Notes: a model not told the origin generated them from the sequence alone. Shown: positions 47,477 through 56,911, counted from the stretch's first letter. The stretch is 64,000 bases of DNA from Wenyingzhuangia fucanilytica (GCF_001697185.1 NZ_CP014224.1:3022501-3086500); one strand, 5' to 3'. Made by a program: numbers and translations.

Positions 47477-47592
47477 AGGAGAAGCATTAATTAACTTAGG
47501 CTAAAACACTAAGAAACAAAGAAAAGGTTTTCGAATAAACGTTTAATACTGATTTAACTCTTTTTCTGAACAAAGCCTACACTAACTCATAA

Positions 47593-47600
47593 TAATTTTG
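47593..47600 (+). promoter_or_regulatory. Candidate -7 element of acs
   Basis: TAATTTTG fits TAnnTTTG. It lies 140 bases before the acs ATG and has no TTG at the standard upstream distance, so it is a weaker call than the others. Confidence 0.4.
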
Positions 47601-47740
47601 CACTAATTTTTTCATCAACAAAACAAGCTTTTAACAGTGAAATTATAACGATTATACCTGATAAAATGTTGTTTGTACAAAAAACATCAATTAGTCTAAA
47701 AAAACTCTTAAATTAGAAAGCAAAAAACCCCTTATTAGTA

Positions 47741-49636
47741 ATGAAGATAAAATCTTATAGACAATACAAAGAAGATTATAAAGAAAGTATAGAAAATCCC
47801 GAAACTTTTTGGGCTAATATTGCCAAAGAATTTACTTGGCGAAAAAAATGGGATAAAGTTCTAGAAGCAGATTTTACAAAGCCTGAAGTAAAATGGTTTG
47901 TAGGTGGAAAATTAAATATTACAGAAAACTGCTTAGACAGACATTTAGAAAAAAACGGAAATAAAACCGCTATTATATGGGAGCCTAACAACCCAAAAGA
48001 AGAATCAAGACATATTACCTACAAGCAATTGTACCATAAGGTATCTGCTTTTGCCAATGTTTTAAAAAACAAAGGAATTGAAAAAGGAGACAGAGTTTGT
48101 TTATACATGCCTATGATTCCTGAATTAGCCATTGCTATGTTGGCTTGTGCTAGAATTGGTGCTGTACACTCTATCGTTTTTGCTGGTTTTTCTGCATCGG
48201 CTTTGGCTAGTAGAATTAACGATTCTGAATGCAAACTATTAATTACTGCGAACGAAGTTTATAGAGGTACTAAACCTATTAATCTAAAGGCAGTTTGTGA
48301 TGAAGCCTTAGAAAAAACACCTTGTGTAAAAGACGTAATTGTATACCGAAGAACTGTTGAGCCTACTGCTATGAAAGAAGGTAGAGATACTTTTTGGTTT
48401 GAAGAATTACAAAAAGTACAAGATGACTATTGTCCTGCTGTTGATATGGATGCAGAAGATATGTTATTTATTTTATATACCTCTGGCTCTACAGGTACTC
48501 CAAAAGGAATGGTTCATACTTGCGGAGGATATATGGTAGGAACTACCTATACCTTCCAAAACGTTTTTCAAGCTAAAAAGAACGATGTTTATTGGTGTAC
48601 TGCAGATATCGGTTGGATTACTGGACATTCTTATATTATATACGGACCATTAGCCTCTGGAGCAACTACAGTAATGTTCGAGGGAGTTCCATCTTATCCT
48701 GATTACGGACGTTTTTGGGAAATAGTTGAAAAACTAAAAGTAACGCACTTTTATACTGCACCAACAGCTATTAGAGCCTTAGCCAAACAACCTATTCACT
48801 TTGTAGAAAAATACAATCTAGATAGTTTAAAAGTTTTAGGATCTGTAGGAGAACCTATAAACGAAGAAGCTTGGCATTGGTACAATGATAATATTGGAAA
48901 AGGTACTTGTCCTATTGTAGATACTTGGTGGCAAACAGAAACAGGAGGAATTATGATTTCTGCCATGGCTGGAATCACACCTTTAAGACCTACTTTTGCA
49001 ACGCAACCTCTACCTGGAGTACAGCCTGTTTTGTTAGATCCTGAAGGAAATGAATTAACGGATTCTCCTGCAGAAGGTAGTTTAGCTATTAAAGGCGCTT
49101 GGCCTTCTATGGCAAGAACTATTTATGGAAACCACCAACGTTATAAAGAAACTTATTTTTCTGCCTTTCCAGGAAAGTATTTTACTGGTGATGGTGCTTA
49201 CCGTGATGCTATGGGGAACTATAGAATTACAGGTCGTATGGATGATGTAATTATTGTTTCTGGTCATAATTTAGGAACTGCGCCTATTGAAAATGCAATT
49301 AACGAACACGATGCCATTGTAGAATGTGCCATTGTTGGTTTTCCTCACGATATTAAAGGAAATGCTTTATATGCTTATGTTACAAAGTATGATAACATTA
49401 CTACTAACGAAGACGTATTACGTAAAGAAATTAATCAGGTGATTACCAAAACCGTTGGAGCCATTGCTAAAATGGATAAAATTCAATTTGTAAGTGGTTT
49501 GCCTAAAACACGCTCTGGAAAAATTATGAGAAGAATTTTAAGAAAGATAGCCTCTAACGATGCTGAAAACTTAGGAGATATCTCTACATTACTAAACCCT
49601 GAAGTAGTAGAAGAAATTAAACAAAATGCCCTTTAA
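47741..49636 (+). CDS. acs: Acetyl-CoA synthetase
   Basis: Makes acetyl-CoA from acetate, ATP and CoA. 631 aa, near the usual 640-650. Seen: VCLYMPMIPELAIAMLACARIGAVHSIVFAGFS (read in parts), the P-loop-like YTSGSTGTPKGMVHT (about residues 246-260), WCTADIGWITGHSYI, DTWWQTETGG (adenine and acetate pocket), YFTGDGAYRD, GRMDDVIIVSGHNLGTAPIE and the regulatory lysine in PKTRSGKIMRR. One substitution relative to the usual GHRLGTAE motif (GHNLGTAP) is seen but is within the family range. Single-gene unit. Confidence 0.95.
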   Translation: MKIKSYRQYKEDYKESIENPETFWANIAKEFTWRKKWDKVLEADFTKPEVKWFVGGKLNITENCLDRHLEKNGNKTAIIWEPNNPKEESRHITYKQLYHKVSAFANVLKNKGIEKGDRVCLYMPMIPELAIAMLACARIGAVHSIVFAGFSASALASRINDSECKLLITANEVYRGTKPINLKAVCDEALEKTPCVKDVIVYRRTVEPTAMKEGRDTFWFEELQKVQDDYCPAVDMDAEDMLFILYTSGSTGTPKGMVHTCGGYMVGTTYTFQNVFQAKKNDVYWCTADIGWITGHSYIIYGPLASGATTVMFEGVPSYPDYGRFWEIVEKLKVTHFYTAPTAIRALAKQPIHFVEKYNLDSLKVLGSVGEPINEEAWHWYNDNIGKGTCPIVDTWWQTETGGIMISAMAGITPLRPTFATQPLPGVQPVLLDPEGNELTDSPAEGSLAIKGAWPSMARTIYGNHQRYKETYFSAFPGKYFTGDGAYRDAMGNYRITGRMDDVIIVSGHNLGTAPIENAINEHDAIVECAIVGFPHDIKGNALYAYVTKYDNITTNEDVLRKEINQVITKTVGAIAKMDKIQFVSGLPKTRSGKIMRRILRKIASNDAENLGDISTLLNPEVVEEIKQNAL

Positions 49637-49657
49637 TTTCTTCTAGAAATTATAAAT

Positions 49658-49697
49658 AAAAAAACTCCAAAGCTAATTTCAGCTTTGGAGTTTTTTT
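49658..49697. terminator. Bidirectional terminator between acs and the GH16 gene
   Basis: ACTCCAAAGCT pairs with AGCTTTGGAGT around loop AATTTC, with A-run and T-run flanks. Confidence 0.95.
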
Positions 49698-49699
49698 AT

Positions 49700-50677
49700 T
49701 TATTTACTTTTTAACTTCCATGTTCGTACCCAATCTACTCGCATAGTATTTACAGTATCATCTTCCAATTCTTCTTTATTTGGTAATCCTCCTACCCAAG
49801 GAGAATCTTGTGTCCATAAATCCCATATTAAAAATTGATCTAATGTAAAGGCTTGTGTTGTGGTTACTTTTCCTGATGGTTCTCCATCTAAATAAAACTG
49901 AACTGTATGAGCATCTTTCCACCAAGCACCTACAACATGATATGCTTCATTCCATTTTACACCTTTCAAGGTATTTCCTTCTGATAAATTTTTATTACTT
50001 GAATTCCCCTTTGCTCTTTCTGTAACGCCATTTTTTACAATAAAATACTGCGAATTCATTTGCCATGGATATTCATCTAAATCAAAACCACCTAAAGATT
50101 CTCTTGAAGGATTTGAATTGTTTTCAATAATATCTATTTCATCTCTATTATTAATATCTCCATTATTCAACCAAAAAGTATTAAAAGCAGATATATGAGC
50201 TGTTTTAATACGACATTCTGTATACATAGGGAATTTAATAGCTGTCTTAGATCTAACTCTTGAAGTTTCAAACCATTGTGTTTCACTCGTTTTATCCCAA
50301 GTTGCTTTTATCCATAAATTTCCATCAGTAACTCCTGAGTTTTTATTAACCATATTTACAGGAGTATCTCCGTAATTCCAATTGGTTTTCACCCATTTAT
50401 CATCATTCCAAACATCAAATTCATCGGACAAAGCCTCTACTTTTTCCCATACCATATCAGTTGGTGTTGTATCATCAAAAGACACAAACGTAGGATAATT
50501 AACATCTGCTTTATTTACATCTATAATTTTCACTTCTTCTTGTGGATCTTCTGGAGTATCAGTATCTGAATCTGGTGGCGTAATGGCTACCGAATCACTT
50601 GCGCAACTTACAGAAACAACAAATACACTAAAAAGTAATAATTGTACTTTTTTTAATACTTTACTTTTAAACATCAT
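49700..50677 (-). CDS. GH16 family glycoside hydrolase, agarase/porphyranase-like, lipoprotein
   Basis: 325 aa. N-terminal signal with a lipoprotein-type cysteine (VSVSCASDS, about residue 25) and a Pro/Asp/Glu-rich spacer, then a GH16 jelly-roll domain. Seen: LSDEFDVWNDDKWVKTNW, the catalytic motif DEIDIIE (E-x-D-x-x-E, about residues 179-185), YHVVGAWWKDAHTVQFYLDGEP (read in parts) and a C-terminal MRVDWVRTW strand. GH16 enzymes cut beta-linked galactans or glucans; the pattern looks most like beta-agarases and porphyranases. Neighbouring genes use galactose, which fits an agar-type galactan. Exact substrate not settled. It has its own TATTTTTG promoter element and no T9SS tail. Confidence 0.85.
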   Translation of the reverse strand: MMFKSKVLKKVQLLLFSVFVVSVSCASDSVAITPPDSDTDTPEDPQEEVKIIDVNKADVNYPTFVSFDDTTPTDMVWEKVEALSDEFDVWNDDKWVKTNWNYGDTPVNMVNKNSGVTDGNLWIKATWDKTSETQWFETSRVRSKTAIKFPMYTECRIKTAHISAFNTFWLNNGDINNRDEIDIIENNSNPSRESLGGFDLDEYPWQMNSQYFIVKNGVTERAKGNSSNKNLSEGNTLKGVKWNEAYHVVGAWWKDAHTVQFYLDGEPSGKVTTTQAFTLDQFLIWDLWTQDSPWVGGLPNKEELEDDTVNTMRVDWVRTWKLKSK

Positions 50678-50699
50678 TTACTTTTAATTTTATTCCCAA

Positions 50700-50707
50700 C
50701 AAAAATA
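50700..50707 (-). promoter_or_regulatory. Candidate -7 element of the GH16 gene
   Basis: TATTTTTG on the minus strand fits TAnnTTTG and lies 23 bases upstream of the ATG pair. Confidence 0.5.
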
Positions 50708-50830
50708 TTTAAAGTAAACACTCAACTATTATACTTTATATAGACAATTACTGAACAAATCAAAAAAAACAATAGTAACTGATGACATTAGTGATGCTTT
50801 TATAATACAAAAGACACAATTAAAAGAATA

Positions 50831-50867
50831 AAAAAAATCCCAACTCAAAGAGTTGGGATTTTTTTTT
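50831..50867 (-). terminator. Terminator of the galactose operon
   Basis: TCCCAACTC pairs with GAGTTGGGA around loop AAA, with long A- and T-runs on both sides. It has the same stem core as the groEL and tRNA-Leu terminators. It separates galT from the downstream GH16 gene. Confidence 0.95.
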
Positions 50868-50882
50868 AAAATTAAGGAAATA

Positions 50883-51905
50883 CTATAGTAAATCTCTTAA
50901 TCTTTGTGCTGCACCTTCGGCAGTAATATCACGTTGTGGTGTTCCAAACATTTCGTAACCTACCATAAACTTTTTAACCGTTGCACTTCTTAATAAAGGT
51001 GGGTAAAAACTCATATGCCAGTGCCAGTGACCATTATCACCACCATCAGTTGGTGCTTGATGAATTCCACTAGAATAAGGGAATGATGTATTAAATAATT
51101 TATCATATACTTTTGTTAAAACAGAAATAGCGTCAGCATATAACTCAGCTTCTTTTTCTGTCATATCCAAAATACTGTTTTGTTGATTTTTTGGAGCAAT
51201 CATAGCTTCAAAAGGCCAAACAGCCCAAAAAGGAATCAACACAACAAAAGCATCATTTTCATAAATAATACGCTCTCTATCTCCGTTTAACTCTTGCTTT
51301 AAATAATCTCCTAATAAGCTAGATTTTTTATCAGCAAAATAAGTTTTTTGAGTTGTATCTTTTTTAGAAACCTCATTTGGCAAACTAGATTGCGACCAAA
51401 TTTGTCCATGTGGATGTGGATTACTACATCCCATTACCGCTCCTTTGTTTTCAAAAATCTGAACGTATTTTATCTCATCCTTAGAACCAATTTCTTTATA
51501 CTCACGTTGCCAAGTTTTTACTACTTCTGTAATCCCTGGTACATCCATATCTGCTAAACTTTTTGAGTGGTCTGGACTAAAACAAATCACCTTACAAATA
51601 CCTGTTTCACTTTCTGCCTGTAACAAACCATCATTTACTTTAAAAGAAGGTGAATCACTTTGCAAAGCAGCAAAATCATTAGTAAAAACGTAAGTTCCAG
51701 TATACTTAGGGTTTAAATCACCACTAATTCTTTTGTTCCCGGCACACAAGTAACAAGACTCATCGTACTCAGGTCTTTTTTCATCATTAACAGCTTCATT
51801 CTGTCCTTGCCAAGGACGTTTAGATCTGTGTGGAGAAACCAATACCCATTCTCCTGTTAAAATGTTAAATCTTTTATGCGAATAATCTTCTAAATGCTTA
51901 TCCAT
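50883..51905 (-). CDS. galT: Galactose-1-phosphate uridylyltransferase
   Basis: Leloir enzyme that exchanges UMP between UDP-glucose and galactose 1-phosphate. 340 aa. Seen: EWVLVSPHRSKRPWQGQ near the N-terminus, zinc-binding CYLCAGN, the active-site GCSNPHPHGQIW (uridylylated histidine, about residues 160-171), AVWPFEAMIAPK and the C-terminal HWHWHMSFYPP. Last gene of the operon regulator-mutarotase-galK-galT, 19 bases after galK, followed by a strong terminator. Confidence 0.97.
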   Translation of the reverse strand: MDKHLEDYSHKRFNILTGEWVLVSPHRSKRPWQGQNEAVNDEKRPEYDESCYLCAGNKRISGDLNPKYTGTYVFTNDFAALQSDSPSFKVNDGLLQAESETGICKVICFSPDHSKSLADMDVPGITEVVKTWQREYKEIGSKDEIKYVQIFENKGAVMGCSNPHPHGQIWSQSSLPNEVSKKDTTQKTYFADKKSSLLGDYLKQELNGDRERIIYENDAFVVLIPFWAVWPFEAMIAPKNQQNSILDMTEKEAELYADAISVLTKVYDKLFNTSFPYSSGIHQAPTDGGDNGHWHWHMSFYPPLLRSATVKKFMVGYEMFGTPQRDITAEGAAQRLRDLL

Positions 51906-51924
51906 TGTATATTATTTTTCTTGA

Positions 51925-53070
51925 TTAAATTAATTTTGTTCCATCAGACAATGCCACTTCATATGGAGAGCATTCATGACCGAATTTTTTAGTATACGCT
52001 TCAACTGCAGTTTTCTTAAAACCTTCAACAGCCGTTTTTTTGATTAAGTTAATGGTACAACCACCAAAACCTCCACCCATCATTCTTGCTCCTAGAACGT
52101 CTGAATTTTCTTTTGCCAAATCGACTAAAAAGTCTAACTCCTCACAACTCACTTTATATTGATGTTGCAATCCGTTATGAGATCCATAAATAAGTTTTCC
52201 TAAACCAACTAAATCATCACTCTTAATAGCAATCGCTGCAGCTTCGGCCCTAGCATTTTCTTGTACTACATACAATACTTTTTGATAATCTTCTTCTGAT
52301 AATTGACCTTTTACTTTGTCTAAATCTGCAATAGTAGCATCTCTTAAAGCATCAATTCCTAACATTTCTGCTGTTTTTTCGCAAACTGCACGTCTGTCGT
52401 TATATGCACTATCAGACAATTTGTGTTTTACGTTTGTATTAAAAAGTAATAGTTGATAATCTTTAAAATCAATAGTAAAAGGTTCTGCTTGGGCAGTTCT
52501 ACAATCTAACAACAAAGCACTGTTCTCTATACCGAACATACTTGCGTATTGATCCATAATTCCACATTTTACACCCACATAATTATGCTCGGCTGCTTGA
52601 GAAATTAAAATCATTTGATATTTAGTTAAACCTAAATTAAACAACTCATTAACACCAAAAACAACACTGTTTTCTAATGCTGCAGAAGATGACATTCCAG
52701 CACCATCAGGAATATTACCTCCAAAAACAATATCAAAGTTCCCAACTGTTTTTCCTAATTTTTGAGTTTCTGCAACTACACCAACCACATAAGCATGCCA
52801 GCTAGATAAGTTTTTAGTATCTAAATTATTAACATCAAACTGAAAAGTTTCATTCATATCAATTGCAATAGCAGTTGAAACATTTTTGTCTGTTTTTTGA
52901 ATAGCCGCCACAATTCCCTTATCTATTGCTGCCGGAAAAACAAACCCTGCATTATAATCGGTATGCTCTCCTATTAAATTGATTCGACCTGGTGAATAAA
53001 TAAGCACAGGCTCTGCTGTAAAATTTTTAGCAAAGTTTTCTGTTACTTTTTGAACTAATTTAGTATCCAT
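51925..53070 (-). CDS. galK: Galactokinase
   Basis: Phosphorylates galactose at C1 with ATP (GHMP kinase family). 381 aa. Seen: the galactokinase signature GRINLIGEHTDYNAGFVFP (residues about 28-46), the phosphate-binding GGNIPDGAGMSSSAALE (about 128-144), CGIMDQYASMFG with the catalytic Asp, and GARMMGGGFGGC. It lies 69 bases after the mutarotase-like gene and 19 before galT. Context: intracellular galactose use, possibly fed by galactan breakdown. Confidence 0.97.
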   Translation of the reverse strand: MDTKLVQKVTENFAKNFTAEPVLIYSPGRINLIGEHTDYNAGFVFPAAIDKGIVAAIQKTDKNVSTAIAIDMNETFQFDVNNLDTKNLSSWHAYVVGVVAETQKLGKTVGNFDIVFGGNIPDGAGMSSSAALENSVVFGVNELFNLGLTKYQMILISQAAEHNYVGVKCGIMDQYASMFGIENSALLLDCRTAQAEPFTIDFKDYQLLLFNTNVKHKLSDSAYNDRRAVCEKTAEMLGIDALRDATIADLDKVKGQLSEEDYQKVLYVVQENARAEAAAIAIKSDDLVGLGKLIYGSHNGLQHQYKVSCEELDFLVDLAKENSDVLGARMMGGGFGGCTINLIKKTAVEGFKKTAVEAYTKKFGHECSPYEVALSDGTKLI

Positions 53071-53139
53071 ATTTTATGAATTTAAGGGTGATTAACAACC
53101 TCTCTTAATTAAAAGTTAGGTATGATTTATTTTTATTGA

Positions 53140-54030
53140 TTACTCTAGAGTAACCGTCCAATTGATTTTATATTTATCGCCTGCCTTTAACTCTTGCAAA
53201 CCTAATTTGTTATTAAAACTATCCGAAACTCCAGTAACTGGCTCTAAAGCAATTACATTCTTTTTAGGAGGAGTATACATCTGAAAAAAGTTTTCTTTTC
53301 CAGTAGTATCAATAGTCATTTTATATTTAGGCGTATTAAATACTACTCTACCTTCTCCTAAAGCATAACAATCATCTAATTGTTGATCTTTAATTTCAAT
53401 AGGCATTTTAGCTTTTTCTTCAATTATATTTTTAGTAATCATACGCTCATCAAACTCTATTGTTTTTATTGTTGATAAACTCAAAGTACTATGATACAAA
53501 TCATCACTTAAAAAATAAGGATGCCAACCTATGGTAAAAGGAAAAGTGTTAGTGTCATTATTATCAACCTCTACCTGCAAATCAATACTAGAATTGGTAA
53601 CGGTAAACTTTAATGTAATCGTAAATAAGTATGGAAAAGCTTTGTTTTTAGTTGACGTGGTATAAGTCATGGTAACAGAAGCCGCTTTATCTGAAGTTTC
53701 TGAATCTACAACCTCGAAAGATTTGTTATAAACCAACCCATGTAATGCATTATTATTACCTGTTTCATTACAATCAAACTGATAACCAACACCTTTATAA
53801 GTATATTTTCCATCTTTAATTCTGTTTGCAAACGGGAACAAAACAGAAGAAGCATAGGTGTTTTTATATTCTAAAGGATCTAAATCTACTATAACTGGAT
53901 GAGAATTTATAGTTAACGTTTCTAAAGCCCCACCTCTGTCTAAACATATTTTAGCAGAAGATTTATTTTCGTTTCCAAGGATCTCAATATAATTAAGTCC
54001 GTTTTCTTGTAATTTATTAATTTGATACAC
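53140..54030 (-). CDS. Aldose 1-epimerase family protein (mutarotase-like)
   Basis: 296 aa beta-sandwich protein of the aldose 1-epimerase superfamily. Seen: LFPFANRIKDGKYTYKG (substrate-binding Asn-Arg), NALHGLVYNKSFEV with the catalytic His, FPFTIGWHPYF with the second His, and ALEPVTGVSDSFN with the catalytic Glu. It converts beta- to alpha-galactose for GalK, or acts on a related sugar. The start is a GTG at 54030, 10 bases after the regulator stop; no ATG lies near, and the family N-terminus begins here. No signal peptide, so cytosolic. Confidence 0.9.
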   Translation of the reverse strand: MYQINKLQENGLNYIEILGNENKSSAKICLDRGGALETLTINSHPVIVDLDPLEYKNTYASSVLFPFANRIKDGKYTYKGVGYQFDCNETGNNNALHGLVYNKSFEVVDSETSDKAASVTMTYTTSTKNKAFPYLFTITLKFTVTNSSIDLQVEVDNNDTNTFPFTIGWHPYFLSDDLYHSTLSLSTIKTIEFDERMITKNIIEEKAKMPIEIKDQQLDDCYALGEGRVVFNTPKYKMTIDTTGKENFFQMYTPPKKNVIALEPVTGVSDSFNNKLGLQELKAGDKYKINWTVTLE

Positions 54031-54040
54031 TGTGATGATT

Positions 54041-55039
54041 TTATAATGACTGCCTTACAATAAGACGATTTATGTTTTCTACCTGAACAAGTTCTTTGTG
54101 ATTAATCATTTGAGCCAAACGTTTTCCCATTTCGTTAAAATCTGTAGTAATGGTAGTAATTCCACCTTCTACTACTTCTTTTAACAATGTTTCGTTGTAA
54201 GATATAATTCCAATATCTTGGGCAATTGCCAAACCTTGTACTCTAATTTTTTTGATAATCCTTATTAAGTTTCTATCATCAGGAATAATATAGGCTTCCC
54301 CTTTTTGCAAAACCCTATCTTCTAACGTGGAAAGAATTTCACTATTTATGTTATTCTGATGACAAAAAGTTTCAAAACCTTTTAACATACCTATTGGCTG
54401 AATTTTTTCATCATATAAAAAAACCAGCTTTTTGTATTTTGTAATAAGCGGTAGCGCTTTGGTTAAATTTGTATTGATATCTTTTTCAAAATTTTGATAC
54501 ACAGCTGCATATTCCGAAAGCTCAGAATGCATTTGATCCAAAATAAAAACTTTCTCTTTTGGTATTCTTTCAATAACCTGATGAGTGTTTTTTAAATTTG
54601 CCGGCATCACAACATAAGAGTTATACCCTCCTATATTATCATTAATCAATTTACTAAACACTTTATGATTAAAGTGATGAAAATATATATCTACCTCGGT
54701 ATTACTCTCTAAATTTTTTAAAAAAGAACTATACAACTCTTCTTTAAAACCATTTAACTCATCAAAAAGTAAAAAAACTTTTTTCTCAACATTAATATTT
54801 TCAGACAATACATAATAACCTTTTCCTGCAATAGACTCAACAATCCCTCGGATTTTTAACTCATTTAACGCAGTTAAAACCGTATCTCTAGAAACTTTAT
54901 TTTCTTTTTGGATATAGCTAATAGAAGGCAACTTATCCCCTTTAACCATTTGTTTATTAACAATAGCATTCTCAACAGATTTAATAATCTGCTTATACTT
55001 AGGGATTCCTATTTGTTTTTTTATGGGTTCAAGATTCAT
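54041..55039 (-). CDS. GntR/LacI-type transcriptional regulator of the galactose operon
   Basis: 332 aa. N-terminal GntR winged helix (KYKQIIKSVENAIVNKQMVKGDKLPSISYIQKENKVSRDTVLTAL, read in parts, residues about 14-58) fused to a LacI/periplasmic-binding-like sensor domain (about 85-330), the AraR-type architecture. First gene of the operon regulator-mutarotase-galK-galT. A -7 element at 55045-55052 would start transcription at or beside its ATG, and a 16-bp imperfect palindrome at 55059-55074 lies just upstream. This fits autoregulated repression released by galactose or a galactose-containing sugar. The inducer is inferred from the operon. Confidence 0.9.
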   Translation of the reverse strand: MNLEPIKKQIGIPKYKQIIKSVENAIVNKQMVKGDKLPSISYIQKENKVSRDTVLTALNELKIRGIVESIAGKGYYVLSENINVEKKVFLLFDELNGFKEELYSSFLKNLESNTEVDIYFHHFNHKVFSKLINDNIGGYNSYVVMPANLKNTHQVIERIPKEKVFILDQMHSELSEYAAVYQNFEKDINTNLTKALPLITKYKKLVFLYDEKIQPIGMLKGFETFCHQNNINSEILSTLEDRVLQKGEAYIIPDDRNLIRIIKKIRVQGLAIAQDIGIISYNETLLKEVVEGGITTITTDFNEMGKRLAQMINHKELVQVENINRLIVRQSL

Positions 55040-55044
55040 AAAAG

Positions 55045-55052
55045 CAAAGATA
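55045..55052 (-). promoter_or_regulatory. Candidate -7 element of the galactose operon
   Basis: TATCTTTG on the minus strand fits TAnnTTTG and ends five bases before the regulator ATG, so the message is expected to have almost no leader. Confidence 0.55.
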
Positions 55053-55058
55053 ACAAAA

Positions 55059-55074
55059 ACTAGTATGTACTGGT
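55059..55074. promoter_or_regulatory. Candidate operator of the GntR/LacI-type regulator
   Basis: ACTAGTATGTACTGGT is an imperfect 16-bp palindrome (6 of 8 positions pair). Its half-sites are like those of AraR operators, which centre on a GTAC step. It sits six bases upstream of the -7 element, inside the core promoter. Confidence 0.5.
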
Positions 55075-55143
55075 ATGTTTTTTGAAAAAAAAATCAGATT
55101 TAGTAAAAAACACTAAAGGAAATAAACAAATTTTTTGCATAAA

Positions 55144-55174
55144 AAAAGCCCAACTCTTAGTGAGTTGGGCTTTT
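55144..55174 (-). terminator. Terminator of tRNA-Leu
   Basis: GCCCAACTC pairs with GAGTTGGGC around a five-base loop, with A- and T-runs. It begins one base after the tRNA 3' end on the minus strand. Confidence 0.9.
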
Positions 55175-55175
55175 G

Positions 55176-55257
55176 TACCTAGGGCGGGAATCGAACCCGC
55201 ACTTCCGAAGAAACTGGATTTTGAATCCAGCGCGTCTACCAATTCCGCCACCTAGGC
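55176..55257 (-). tRNA. tRNA-Leu (anticodon CAA)
   Basis: Minus strand, 82 nt with a long class II variable arm. The anticodon stem CTGGA/TCCAG holds the loop TTCAAAA, giving anticodon CAA (reads UUG). Acceptor stem GCCTAGG pairs with CCTAGGT (first pair G-T), and the T arm is GCGGGTTCGATTCCCGC. The CCA end is not encoded. A terminator follows directly and a -7 element lies 16 bases upstream. Confidence 0.96.
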
Positions 55258-55272
55258 GTTTCATTGGAGCTG

Positions 55273-55280
55273 CAAATGTA
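55273..55280 (-). promoter_or_regulatory. Candidate -7 element of tRNA-Leu
   Basis: TACATTTG on the minus strand fits TAnnTTTG, 16 bases upstream of the tRNA 5' end. Confidence 0.55.
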
Positions 55281-55324
55281 AAAAAATATCGATGTATTCG
55301 CACTAATCAAACGAAAAAAATTTC

Positions 55325-55332
55325 TACTTTTG
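55325..55332 (+). promoter_or_regulatory. Candidate -7 element of prs
   Basis: TACTTTTG fits TAnnTTTG and lies 38 bases before the prs ATG. Confidence 0.5.
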
Positions 55333-55369
55333 CAATCAAAACAAACCAACACCAACAACAATCATACAA

Positions 55370-56311
55370 ATGTCTGTTAATCAACTTACTCCAAAGGTTT
55401 TTGCTTGTTCTCAGAGCACTGAATTAGCACAAGCTATTGCAAAACATTACGGTACTGAACTAGGTGACTTAACCGTTTCTAGGTTTAGTGACGGAGAATT
55501 CCAACCAGTTATCAACGAAACAGTTCGTGGAAGAAGAGTCTTTATTATTGGTTCTACTTTCCCTAACGCTGACAATTTAATGGAATTGTTACTAATTTTA
55601 GATGCTTGTAAAAGAGCTTCTGCAAAACACGTAACAGCAGTTATTCCTTATTTTGGTTATGCTCGTCAAGATAGAAAAGACCAACCTCGTGTGGCTATTG
55701 GAGCCAAAATGGTTGCTAATTTATTAGAAGCCTCTGGTGCTACTCGTGTAATGACCATGGACTTACACGCTGGACAAATTCAAGGTTTCTTTGAAAAACC
55801 AGTAGATCACTTATACGGATCTACTATCTTTTTACCTTATATAGAAAGTTTAAAATTAGAAAACTTAACTATTGCATCTCCAGACATGGGTGGGTCTAAA
55901 AGAGCATATGCTTATGCTAAATACCTACAAAGTGATGTAGTAATTTGTTACAAACAAAGAGCTAAGGCCAATCAAATTTCGCATATGGAATTAATCGGTC
56001 AAGTTGAAGGACAGCACGTTATCTTAGTTGATGACATGGCAGATACAGCAGGAACTTTAACTAAAGCAGCAGATTTAATGATGGAAAGAGGAGCTTTAAG
56101 TGTAAGAGCTATTGTTACTCACCCTATATTATCAGGTGATGCTTACGAAAAAATTGAGAACTCTCAATTAACTGAGTTAATTACTTCTGACACAATTCCA
56201 TTAAAAAAGCAGAGTTCTAAAATAAAAGTATTATCTTGCGCTCCCTTATTTGCGGAGGTAATGGATAAAGTACAGAACTTCAAGTCAATAACGGATAAAT
56301 TTATCATTTAA
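55370..56311 (+). CDS. prs: Ribose-phosphate pyrophosphokinase
   Basis: Makes phosphoribosyl pyrophosphate (PRPP) from ribose 5-phosphate and ATP, for nucleotide, His and Trp synthesis. 313 aa. Seen: [28 protein letters not shown] (ATP site), [24 protein letters not shown] and the PRPP-binding loop [14 protein letters not shown] (about residues 220-233). rplY begins 8 bases after its stop, so the two are co-transcribed, an order common in Bacteroidota. Confidence 0.97.
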   Translation: MSVNQLTPKVFACSQSTELAQAIAKHYGTELGDLTVSRFSDGEFQPVINETVRGRRVFIIGSTFPNADNLMELLLILDACKRASAKHVTAVIPYFGYARQDRKDQPRVAIGAKMVANLLEASGATRVMTMDLHAGQIQGFFEKPVDHLYGSTIFLPYIESLKLENLTIASPDMGGSKRAYAYAKYLQSDVVICYKQRAKANQISHMELIGQVEGQHVILVDDMADTAGTLTKAADLMMERGALSVRAIVTHPILSGDAYEKIENSQLTELITSDTIPLKKQSSKIKVLSCAPLFAEVMDKVQNFKSITDKFII

Positions 56312-56319
56312 TATATATT

Positions 56320-56892
56320 ATGAAATCAATTACAATCAAAGGATCTCAAAGAGAAAGCGTAGGTAAGTCAGCGACTAAAGCCTTACGTAATGCTGGACAG
56401 GTACCTTGCGTTATATACGGAGGGGACAAAGTTTTACACTTTTCAGCAGATGAAAAACAATTCAAAAACTTAGTTTATACTCCAAACGTATATACTGCTA
56501 AGATTGAGTTAGATGGTGCTTCTTACGAAGCTGTTTTACAAGACATTCAGTTTCACCCAATTCACGACAGAATTTTACACGTAGATTTTTACCAATTACA
56601 AGCGGATAAAGAAATTTCTTTAAACGTACCTGTAAAAATAGTAGGTAAATCTAAAGGTGTTGCTGTGGGTGGTGCTTTACGTCAAAACTTACGTAAGTTA
56701 AAAGTAAAAGCTATTCCTGCTAACTTACCTGATTTTGTTAACGCTGATGTTACTGAATTACAAATTGGTAATAAATTATACGTTTCTCAATTAAGAAACG
56801 ATCAATACCAAATCTTACACAACGACAACACTGTTGTTGCTCAAGTAAGAATGTCTCGTAATGCTGCTAAAGCTGCTGCAGAGACTAAGTAA
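56320..56892 (+). CDS. rplY: 50S ribosomal protein L25/general stress protein Ctc
   Basis: 190 aa, the longer Ctc type with an N-terminal 5S-rRNA-binding L25 domain ([20 protein letters not shown], read in parts, residues about 15-35; [15 protein letters not shown] at about 76-90) and a C-terminal beta domain ([18 protein letters not shown]). The tail is rich in Ala and Lys. Follows prs by 8 bases and ends at a strong terminator. Confidence 0.96.
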   Translation: MKSITIKGSQRESVGKSATKALRNAGQVPCVIYGGDKVLHFSADEKQFKNLVYTPNVYTAKIELDGASYEAVLQDIQFHPIHDRILHVDFYQLQADKEISLNVPVKIVGKSKGVAVGGALRQNLRKLKVKAIPANLPDFVNADVTELQIGNKLYVSQLRNDQYQILHNDNTVVAQVRMSRNAAKAAAETK

Positions 56893-56911
56893 TTTTTACA
56901 CAAAAAATACT

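Larger units (their letters stand above)
47444..47740. other. 297-bp divergent gap between gpmI and acs
   Basis: No gene is seen. It holds a -7 element for each side: TATATTTG (minus, 47469-47476) for gpmI and TAATTTTG (plus, 47593-47600) for acs. The acs message would then have a leader of about 135 bases; no clear hairpin or riboswitch is recognised in it. Confidence 0.5.
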
